Shown here one piece after another: positions 1 to 4,788 of a stretch of DNA of 6,023 nt. Each line of letters begins with the position of its first letter. Within the stretch, counting starts at the first letter, position 1. The translations under genes were made by a program, and so were the position numbers. The notes under the pieces are model-generated. The model was not told the origin of the DNA and did not search any database. It was given only the letters and a program-made list of their open reading frames with translations. The stretch covers positions 1-6,023 of the forward strand of contig JAPSIJ010000152.1 of assembly GCA_031178805.1 (NCBI GenBank), read 5' to 3'. Origin of the DNA: Cellulomonas sp. GTDB lineage: Bacteria > Actinomycetota > Actinomycetes > Actinomycetales > Cellulomonadaceae.

Positions 1-13
1 TCGTCGTCAGTCC

Positions 14-38
14 GGGGGCGGGCGTCGGGCGCGGCGGG
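14..38 (+). other. Putative G-quadruplex motif upstream of the repressor promoter
   Basis: Four G-tracts (14-18, 20-22, 27-29 and 36-38) are separated by loops of 1, 4 and 6 bases, which fits the canonical G3+N1-7 pattern on the + strand. It lies about 30 bp upstream of the TTGACA hexamer, in a stretch with no gene I can support. Such motifs are common by chance at this GC content, so a function is unproven. The rest of positions 1-58 shows nothing else I can support. Confidence 0.4.
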
Positions 39-58
39 CGACACCGGACCCGCGCCGG

Positions 59-86
59 GCCTCCCCGGCTTGACAGCCCGGGGGGC
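59..86. repeat. Imperfect inverted repeat centred on the TTGACA hexamer
   Basis: Bases 59-69 and 76-86 can pair around a loop that is exactly TTGACA (70-75). There are three inner pairs (GGC with GCC), one C/C mismatch, then seven outer pairs including one T-G wobble. The dyad could be the terminator of a gene to the left of the window (no T-run follows), a regulator site covering the -35 element, or chance in C/G-run-rich sequence. The pairing is seen directly; the role is inference. Confidence 0.4.
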
Positions 87-98
87 GCTGGCAACTCT
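70..98 (+). promoter_or_regulatory. Probable promoter of the repressor/sugar-importer operon
   Basis: A perfect sigma70-type -35 hexamer TTGACA lies at 70-75. Seventeen bases downstream, AACTCT (93-98) occupies the -10 place but matches TATAAT poorly; the nearby CTCTAG (95-100) is an alternative with longer spacing. Transcription would start near 105, giving a leader of about 60 nt that contains the operator-like inverted repeat. Weak -10 elements are common in actinobacteria. The -35 is convincing, the -10 is not. Confidence 0.5.
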
Positions 99-111
99 AG
101 GGGCATTCGTT

Positions 112-141
112 TGAGCGTTCCAGTCCGCGTTGGAACGTTCA
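112..141. promoter_or_regulatory. Putative LacI-family operator pair / 5'-UTR hairpin
   Basis: TGAGCGTTCCA (112-122) and TGGAACGTTCA (131-141) form an 11-bp inverted repeat with one non-complementary pair (G/T, still a G-U wobble in RNA) around an 8-nt spacer. Each arm also holds its own short palindrome: GAACGTTC (133-140) is perfect and GAGCGTTC (113-120) differs at one pair. Their centres are 20 bp apart, close to two helical turns. Palindromes with a central CpG are typical LacI-family operators. The place just downstream of the likely start site and upstream of a lacI-type gene suggests autorepression by blocking polymerase. An RNA hairpin role is an alternative. Confidence 0.6.
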
Positions 142-163
142 GAGCACCGCCCGAGGGAGCGCG

Positions 164-1177
164 ATGGACACCACGAGAGCGACGCTGGAGAGCGTCGCGG
201 CACGGGCGGGCGTGTCCCGGCAGACCGTGTCCAACGTGCTCAACTCCCCGCACCTCGTGCGCCCGGAGACCACCGACCGGGTGCGCGCCGCCATCGACGC
301 CCTCGGCTACCGGCCGTCCTCCGCCGCCCGGCAGCTGCGCACCGGTCGGTCCCGCGTCGTCGGCCTGCGCCTCGAGCCCGTGCACGACGGCATCAACGGC
401 GCCGTCCTCGACCGGTTCCTGCACGCCCTCACCGAGAGCGCCCAGGCCCGCGGCTACCGGGTGATGCTGTTCACCGCGCCCGACGACGAGCGGGAGATCG
501 CCCAGTACCGCGAGCTGCTCGACACCGCCGACCTCGACGCCTTCGTGCTCACCAGCACCCACCGGCACGACACCCGCGCCGCCTGGCTCGCCGAGCACGA
601 CGTCCCGTTCGTCACCTTCGGCCGCCCCTGGGAGCAGGCCGACGACCACCCCTGGGTCGACGTCGACGGCGCCGCCGGCACCCGCGCGGCCGTGGAGCAC
701 CTGCGCCGCCTCGGCCACGAGCGGATCGCCTACCTCGGCTGGCCCGACGGCTCCGACGTCGGCGAGGACCGCGCCGCCGGCTGGGCGAGCGCCATGGTCG
801 AGGCCGGCCACGACGGCGCCCTGCTGCGCCGGCTGCACGCCCGCGTGCCCGACGGCGTCGCCGCCGGCGCCCAGGCCGTCGAGCGGGTGCTCGCCGACGC
901 CGCGCCCACCGCCGTCGTCTGCGCGTCGGACTCCCTCGCCCTCGGCGCCCTCACCGTCGCCCGGACCCGCGGCTCGGCGCTCGCCGTGGTCGGGTTCGAC
1001 GACACCCCCGTCGCCGCCGCCGTCGGCCTCACCTCCGTCGCCCAGCCGCTCACGGAGGCCGCGCACCGCGCGCTCGACCTGCTGCTCGACCAGCTCGACG
1101 GCACCGGCGGCGCCCGCAGCCGCGAGGTGCTGCTCGCGCCGCACCTCGTCGAGCGCGCGTCCTCCCGCACCCCCTGA
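164..1177 (+). CDS. LacI-family transcriptional repressor of the sugar-importer operon
   Basis: This 337-residue protein has the standard length and layout of LacI-family repressors. A helix-turn-helix spans about residues 7-27, with TVSNVLN in the recognition-helix region (recognition residues probably R19, Q20 and N24). The hinge is about residues 54-63 (RQLRTGRS), where L58 matches the leucine that wedges into the central CpG of LacI operators. The rest is a periplasmic-binding-protein-like effector domain, with the family motifs CASDSLALGAL (253-263), VVGFDD (275-280) and a C-terminal LTSVAQPL segment. The ATG at 164 is chosen because GAGGGAG (153-159) precedes it at good spacing and the HTH follows at once. 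It is cytoplasmic and DNA-binding, with a ligand that is probably a sugar or sugar phosphate and is not deducible here. It is the first gene of a co-directional cluster with importer genes and has a matching palindromic operator in its own leader, so it probably autoregulates and controls the importer. Family assignment is secure; the regulon is inferred. Confidence 0.95.
   Translation: MDTTRATLESVAARAGVSRQTVSNVLNSPHLVRPETTDRVRAAIDALGYRPSSAARQLRTGRSRVVGLRLEPVHDGINGAVLDRFLHALTESAQARGYRVMLFTAPDDEREIAQYRELLDTADLDAFVLTSTHRHDTRAAWLAEHDVPFVTFGRPWEQADDHPWVDVDGAAGTRAAVEHLRRLGHERIAYLGWPDGSDVGEDRAAGWASAMVEAGHDGALLRRLHARVPDGVAAGAQAVERVLADAAPTAVVCASDSLALGALTVARTRGSALAVVGFDDTPVAAAVGLTSVAQPLTEAAHRALDLLLDQLDGTGGARSREVLLAPHLVERASSRTP
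1123..1148 (+). repeat. Intragenic inverted repeat near the 3' end of the repressor gene
   Basis: CGAGGTGC (1123-1130) and GCACCTCG (1141-1148) are perfect 8-bp complements around a 10-nt loop, inside the last twenty or so codons of the repressor gene. It could form an RNA hairpin between the regulator and the binding-protein gene and affect readthrough or RNA stability. It lies in coding sequence of high GC and may be chance. Confidence 0.3.
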
Positions 1178-1218
1178 GCCCGCACCCCTGCCACACCGCT
1201 CCCGCACCGTCCCGCACC
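1164..1218 (+). repeat. Four copies of CCCGCACC in a C-rich, G-poor gene junction
   Basis: The octamer CCCGCACC occurs at 1164-1171 (inside the repressor gene's end), 1179-1186, 1201-1208 and 1211-1218. The 61-nt gap between repressor and binding protein is thus C-rich and G-poor on the coding strand, unlike its surroundings. C-over-G stretches are the usual composition of Rho-loading sites, so a partial termination role is possible, but the repeats may also be drift in non-coding sequence. No operator-like palindrome or convincing promoter lies here. Confidence 0.4.
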
Positions 1219-1224
1219 ACCCTC

Positions 1225-1233
1225 GAAGGAGAG
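1225..1233 (+). promoter_or_regulatory. Strong ribosome binding site of the binding-protein gene
   Basis: GAAGGAGAG contains the near-ideal Shine-Dalgarno core AAGGAG with 7 nt between it and the ATG at 1239. It is the best ribosome binding site in the window. This fits the known need for the solute-binding protein in excess over its permeases, and it fixes the start codon. Confidence 0.85.
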
Positions 1234-1238
1234 TCCCC

Positions 1239-2504
1239 ATGCGCACCACCCCCACGCGAGGACGGCGCCTCGTCGCGCCCGTCGCCGTCGGCGCCGCCGG
1301 CGTCCTCGCCCTCACCGCCTGCGGCGGGTCCGGCTTCGAGGACGGCGGCGACGACGCCGCCGCCACAGGCGGCGGCTCGCTGAGCATCCTCATCGGCTCC
1401 TCCGGCGACGCCGAGACCGACGCCGTCGAGGCCGCCGTCGCCGCCTGGTCCGAGGAGTCCGGCGTCGACGCCACCGTCCAGGTCGCCTCCGACCTCACCC
1501 AGGAGCTCAGCCAGGGCTTCGCCTCCGGCGACCCCGCCGACGTGTTCTACGTCAGCGCCGACTCCTTCCAGACCTACGCCGCCAACGGCTCCCTGCACCC
1601 CTACGGCGCCGACCTCGACAACGCCGACGACTTCTACCCCAGCCTCGTCGAGCAGTTCAGCCACGACGGCGAGCTCGTCTGCGCGCCCAAGGACTTCTCC
1701 ACGCTGGCGCTGCTGATCAACACCACCGCGTGGGAGGCCGCCGGGCTCACCGACGACGACGTCCCCACCACGTGGGAGGAGCTCGCCGACGTCGCGGGCC
1801 GGCTCACCACCGACGGCCAGACGGGCCTCGCCTTCTCCGGCGAGTACGCCCGCGTCGGCGCGTTCCTCGCCCAGGCCGGCGGCAGCCTCACGAACGCCGA
1901 CGGCACCGAGGCCACCGCCGACTCCCCCGAGAACGTCGAGGGCCTCACCTACGTCCAGGAGCTGCTCACCTCCGGCAGCGCCGCGTACGCCACCGACCTC
2001 GGCACCGGCTGGGGCGGCGAGGCCTTCGGCACCGGCGCCGCCGCCATGACCATCGAGGGCAACTGGATCACCGGCGCCATGGAGAACGACTACCCAGACG
2101 TCGAGTACCAGGTCGCCCAGCTGCCCGCCGGCCCCGCCGGTCAGGGCACCCTGCAGTTCACCAACTGCTGGGGCGTCGCCGCCGACTCCGCGAACCAGGC
2201 CGACGCCGTCGACCTCGTCCAGCACCTCACCTCCACCGACCAGCAGCTGGCGTTCGCCGAGGCCTTCGGCGTCATGCCGTCCGTGCAGTCCGCCGCCGAC
2301 GGCTGGCGCGAGCTGTTCCCGGAGATGACCGCGTTCATCGACTCCGCCGACTTCGCGCAGAACGTCGTCAACGCCCAGGGCGCCGCCGACGTGATCACCG
2401 ACTTCAACGCCCAGCTCGAGGGCCTGAAGACCGGCGACCCCGCCGCCATCCTCGGCTCCGTGCAGACCAACCTGCAGGCCGTGCTCGACGAGAACGCGTC
2501 CTGA
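1239..2504 (+). CDS. Sugar ABC transporter substrate-binding lipoprotein (MalE-like, CUT1 type)
   Basis: The 421-residue protein starts with a lipoprotein signal peptide: arginines at 7-10, a hydrophobic stretch 11-25, and the lipobox LTAC with Cys28 as the predicted lipidated residue. A flexible Gly/Asp/Ala linker (about 29-47) follows. The mature domain shows hallmarks of bacterial solute-binding protein family 1. These include KDFSTLALLIN (151-161), PTTWEEL (176-182), the GAAAMTIEGNW segment (266-276) and a C-terminal LQAVLDE helix. Trp258, Trp276 and Trp311 are candidates for sugar stacking. It should sit on the outer face of the membrane and hand sugar to the two permeases encoded next. 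Only two cysteines remain in the mature chain besides Cys28: Cys148 and Cys310, which could form a disulfide. The gene follows the repressor by 61 nt and is 5 nt from the first permease. The substrate is not recognisable; an oligosaccharide or disaccharide is likely from the family. Confidence 0.93.
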   Translation: MRTTPTRGRRLVAPVAVGAAGVLALTACGGSGFEDGGDDAAATGGGSLSILIGSSGDAETDAVEAAVAAWSEESGVDATVQVASDLTQELSQGFASGDPADVFYVSADSFQTYAANGSLHPYGADLDNADDFYPSLVEQFSHDGELVCAPKDFSTLALLINTTAWEAAGLTDDDVPTTWEELADVAGRLTTDGQTGLAFSGEYARVGAFLAQAGGSLTNADGTEATADSPENVEGLTYVQELLTSGSAAYATDLGTGWGGEAFGTGAAAMTIEGNWITGAMENDYPDVEYQVAQLPAGPAGQGTLQFTNCWGVAADSANQADAVDLVQHLTSTDQQLAFAEAFGVMPSVQSAADGWRELFPEMTAFIDSADFAQNVVNAQGAADVITDFNAQLEGLKTGDPAAILGSVQTNLQAVLDENAS

Positions 2505-2509
2505 CGACG

Positions 2510-3784
2510 ATGACCGCAGTGCCCGCGACGGCGCAGCCGCGCCGACGCCAGCGTCGCGGTCCCGGGTCCGCCCGGGGCCGCGAGGCCGCCTCGGGGTGGC
2601 TGTTCCTCGCCCCGATGCTCGCCATCCTCGGGCTGTTCCTCGTCGTGCCCGTGCTCATGGCCCTGTGGGTCAGCGTCTCCGACTGGACCGGCCGCGGCAG
2701 CCCGCTGTCCGGCGACGTCGGCTTCGTCGGCCTCGACCACTACGAGGACCTGCTGCTCGGCGGCGGCCTCGCCACCCAGGACTTCGGCACCGCGATGCGG
2801 AACAACGCCTACTACGTGCTGCTCGTCGTCCCGCTGCAGACGGCCCTCGCGCTGTTCCTCGCCACGATCGTCAACCGGAAGGCGCTGCGCGGGAAGGGCT
2901 TCTTCCGCACCGCGTTCTACTTCCCCTCCGTGACGTCCTCCGTCGCCATCACCGTGCTCTGGCTGTTCCTGTTCTCCGCCTCCGGCACGATCAACGCGAT
3001 CCTCGCGCGGCTGTCGATCACCGGGCCCAACTGGTTCAACGACCCCCGCGGCGTGCTGCACCTCGCGCTCGGCGCCGTCGGCGTCGACACCGCCCCCGCC
3101 GCCCTCGCCCAGCACGGGTTCCTCGGCATCCCCCTGTGGGAGTGGGCCGCCGGCCCCAGCGTCGCGATGTCGGCGTTCGTCCTGCTGGCGATCTTCACCA
3201 CCTCGGGCACGTTCATGCTGCTGTTCCTCGCCGCCCTGCAGGCCGTCTCCGCGGACGTCGAGGAGGCCGCCGTGATGGACGGCGCCAACGGCCGCCAGCG
3301 GTTCTTCCGGGTCACCCTGCCGATGCTCAAGCCCACCGTGTTCACCGTCGTGACCCTCGGCCTGATCGGCACCTGGCAGGTGTTCGACCAGATCTACACC
3401 GGCACCCAGGGCGGGCCCGCCAAGACCACGCTCACCCCGGCGTACCTGTCCTACAGCGCCGCCTTCCAGAACAACCAGTGGGGCCGCGGCGCCGCGATCG
3501 CGTTCGTGCTGTTCGCGATCATCGTGCTGCTCACGATCCTGCAGCGGCTCGCCCTGCGGGACCGCGACGTGCCCCGGCGGCGGCGGTTCCACCGCACGCC
3601 GGCGGCGCCTGCGGCCGTGGCCGCGACCGCCGGGACCACCGGCGGGCCCGGGGCGGCGGCGGTCGGGCGGGGCGCGGGGGTCGCCGGGGGCGGCACCGGG
3701 GCGACCAAGGGCGACGCCGGGGCGGCCGGGAGCGACGCCGGGGCGGCCGGGGACGACGACACCACCCACGGGAGCGACCGATGA
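2510..3784 (+). CDS. Sugar ABC transporter permease, MalF-type, with Gly/Ala-rich C-terminal tail
   Basis: This 424-residue inner-membrane permease begins with an Arg-rich cytoplasmic end (about 11-24). Roughly six membrane segments follow, near 30-55, 100-121, 136-157, 217-243, 277-293 and 327-348. The EAA loop that docks the ATPase is clear at 251-275 (EEAAVMDGAN ... LPMLKP). Between the third and fourth segments is a longer extracytoplasmic stretch (about 158-215) than in minimal CUT1 permeases. The family body ends near residue 355. What follows is an unusual basic then Gly/Ala/Asp-rich tail (356-424) with three 7-residue repeats. I chose the ATG at 2510, 5 nt after the binding-protein stop. 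It lacks a Shine-Dalgarno sequence, so translation is probably coupled; a GTG at 2519 is an alternative. The start of the second permease overlaps its stop as ATGA, which argues that the tail is really translated. Confidence 0.92.
   Translation: MTAVPATAQPRRRQRRGPGSARGREAASGWLFLAPMLAILGLFLVVPVLMALWVSVSDWTGRGSPLSGDVGFVGLDHYEDLLLGGGLATQDFGTAMRNNAYYVLLVVPLQTALALFLATIVNRKALRGKGFFRTAFYFPSVTSSVAITVLWLFLFSASGTINAILARLSITGPNWFNDPRGVLHLALGAVGVDTAPAALAQHGFLGIPLWEWAAGPSVAMSAFVLLAIFTTSGTFMLLFLAALQAVSADVEEAAVMDGANGRQRFFRVTLPMLKPTVFTVVTLGLIGTWQVFDQIYTGTQGGPAKTTLTPAYLSYSAAFQNNQWGRGAAIAFVLFAIIVLLTILQRLALRDRDVPRRRRFHRTPAAPAAVAATAGTTGGPGAAAVGRGAGVAGGGTGATKGDAGAAGSDAGAAGDDDTTHGSDR
3665..3752 (+). other. Long G-tract cluster (G-quadruplex potential) inside the permease gene
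   Basis: G-tracts of three to five lie at 3665-3667, 3669-3672, 3676-3680, 3686-3690, 3698-3701, 3709-3711, 3719-3722, 3728-3730, 3740-3743 and 3749-3752. The loops are 1, 3, 5, 7, 7, 7, 5, 9 and 5 nt. The first four tracts form a tight canonical motif on the coding (mRNA) strand. The stretch encodes the low-complexity tail and ends about 30 nt before the second permease starts. G-rich coding sequence here contrasts with the C-ending codons of the neighbouring genes. Confidence 0.6.
3695..3757 (+). repeat. Three 21-nt tandem units encoding heptapeptide repeats
   Basis: Residues 396-402, 403-409 and 410-416 of the first permease read TGATKGD, AGAAGSD and AGAAGDD. At DNA level, 3711-3730 and 3732-3751 are identical over 20 bases with a 21-nt period, and the first unit is a diverged copy. 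The near-identity of two copies suggests recent duplication by slippage, with the reading frame kept. No binding function is implied by the sequence. Confidence 0.8.
3770..3774 (+). promoter_or_regulatory. Ribosome binding site of the second permease
   Basis: GGGAG lies 6 nt before the ATG at 3781, within the last codons of the first permease. Together with the ATGA stop/start overlap it supports this start over the in-frame GTG at 3838 (residue 20). Translation of the two permeases is probably coupled, which helps equal production of the two channel subunits. Confidence 0.7.
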
Positions 3785-4692
3785 CCGCCGGCACCGCCAC
3801 CACCGCGACGCGCGCACCCCGCCGCGGGGGTGCCACCGTGTCCCCGCACCGACCCCGCCGGAGCCGGCGCCGTCTGCTGGCGACGTCGTTCACCTACGCC
3901 GTGCTGGTCGTCCTCGCGATCCTGTACGTCTACCCGTTCCTCATCCAGGTCGCCACGTCGTTCAAGTCCGACGCCGAGGCCGCGCAGCACGCCGTCTCGC
4001 TCATCCCCCAGACCTGGAGCACCGCCGCCTACGAGCGGCTGTTCCTGCGGTCCGACTTCCCGCTGTGGTTCCGCAACTCCGTCGTCGTCACCGTCGTCGT
4101 CACGATCGGGCGCGTGTTCATCAACTCGCTCGCCGGGTACGCCCTCGCGCGGCTGCGGTTCCGCGGCCGCGGGCTGGTGTTCGCCGGCCTCGTCGCCGTG
4201 ATGGCCGTGCCGAACGTCGTGCTGCTCATCCCGAAGTTCCTCGTGATCAAGCAGGTCGGGATCTACAACTCGTTCGCCGGGCTGATCATCCCGCTGCTCG
4301 CCGACGCCGCCGGCATCTTCATCATGAAGAACTTCTTCGAGTCCATCCCGCCCAGCGTCGAGGAGGCCGCGCGGATGGACGGCGCCGGCACCTTCCGGGT
4401 GTTCTGGTCCGTCGTGCTGCCGATGGCGCGGCCCGCCCTCGTCACCATCGTCATCCTGTCGTTCCAGGGGTCGTGGAACGAGCTGTCGCACTTCATCGTC
4501 GCGTCGCAGGACCCCCAGCTGGTGACCCTCACCAAGGGCGTCGCCCAGCTCGCCTCCGGGCAGCTGTCCCAGGGCACGCAGTACCCGCTGAAGCTGGCGG
4601 CCGCGGCCATCATGACGATCCCCGTCGCGGTGCTGTTCTTCGTGTTCCAGCGCCGCATCATGAACCAGAGCGCCGGTGCCGTGAAGGAGTAG
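3781..4692 (+). CDS. Sugar ABC transporter permease, MalG-type
   Basis: The 303-residue protein has the usual length of MalG-type CUT1 permeases, slightly extended by an Arg/Thr-rich cytoplasmic N-terminus (about 1-31). Membrane segments fall near 34-58, 98-122, 131-155, 160-182, 219-240 and 271-290. The early YVYPFLIQVATSFKSDAEA region (49-67) is typical of MalG-type subunits. The EAA loop at 194-218 (EEAARMDGAG ... LPMARP) is the cytoplasmic coupling helix for the ATPase. It should pair with the upstream permease to form the channel that receives sugar from the lipoprotein. It is the last gene of the operon: its TAG stop is followed within 20 nt by a strong hairpin. No ATPase gene follows, so a shared ATPase encoded elsewhere is inferred. 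The membrane and EAA assignments are secure; the substrate is unknown. Confidence 0.95.
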   Translation: MTAGTATTATRAPRRGGATVSPHRPRRSRRRLLATSFTYAVLVVLAILYVYPFLIQVATSFKSDAEAAQHAVSLIPQTWSTAAYERLFLRSDFPLWFRNSVVVTVVVTIGRVFINSLAGYALARLRFRGRGLVFAGLVAVMAVPNVVLLIPKFLVIKQVGIYNSFAGLIIPLLADAAGIFIMKNFFESIPPSVEEAARMDGAGTFRVFWSVVLPMARPALVTIVILSFQGSWNELSHFIVASQDPQLVTLTKGVAQLASGQLSQGTQYPLKLAAAAIMTIPVAVLFFVFQRRIMNQSAGAVKE

Positions 4693-4708
4693 TGCAGGAG
4701 CCGTACGG

Positions 4709-4745
4709 CGCCGGTGCCCGGGCCCGGACATCCCGGACACCGGCG
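4709..4745 (+). terminator. GC-rich hairpin terminator of the importer operon
   Basis: Bases 4709-4716 pair with 4738-4745 (8 bp); then comes one C/A mismatch, and 4718-4722 pair with 4732-4736 (5 bp), leaving a 9-nt loop. It begins 16 nt after the second permease's stop. There is no T-run, as is frequent for intrinsic terminators in high-GC actinobacteria. Its right arm overlaps the region where the -35 element of the next gene would lie, so it may also affect that promoter. Confidence 0.65.
4723..4739 (+). repeat. Tandem CCCGGACA direct repeat before guaB1
   Basis: CCCGGACA occurs at 4723-4730 and 4732-4739 with one base between, a 9-nt period. The copies lie in the loop and right arm of the operon hairpin and overlap the probable -35 region of the next gene. 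They could be a regulator half-site pair or only part of the hairpin's composition. Confidence 0.35.
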
Positions 4746-4763
4746 ACGGACGGCGAGTAACCT
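4734..4763 (+). promoter_or_regulatory. Probable promoter of the guaB1-family gene
   Basis: TAACCT (4758-4763) matches the TAnnnT -10 pattern common in actinobacteria. CGGACA (4734-4739) matches four of six -35 bases at 18-bp spacing. A start near 4770 would give a leader of about 20 nt containing AAAGGGGA (4771-4778), a Shine-Dalgarno-like run placed slightly far (11 nt) from the ATG at 4789. The -10 is fair and the -35 weak. Confidence 0.45.
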
Positions 4764-4788
4764 CGGGTGGAAAGGGGAACACACACCT

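Noticed and set aside
1..58. Possible end or divergent start of a gene at the left edge
   Set aside because: Several frames are open over this short stretch, and a reverse GTG at 41-43 has no clear ribosome binding site. The piece is too short to support any call.
1178..1238. A separate operator and promoter for the binding-protein gene
   Set aside because: No GAACGTTC-like palindrome and no -35/-10 pair is visible; only C-rich repeats and a strong ribosome binding site.
130..1383. Alternative + strand frames over the repressor and binding-protein genes
   Set aside because: The products are Arg/Pro/Ala-rich and without motifs, whereas the chosen frames give clear LacI and binding-protein hallmarks.
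3695..3757. CRISPR-like or mobile-element repeat
   Set aside because: The 21-nt units are directly tandem without spacers and stay in the coding frame, so they are a coding tandem repeat.
3838..3840. GTG at 3838 as start of the second permease
   Set aside because: The ATG at 3781 has GGGAG at 6-nt spacing and an ATGA overlap with the upstream stop, which fit coupled translation better.
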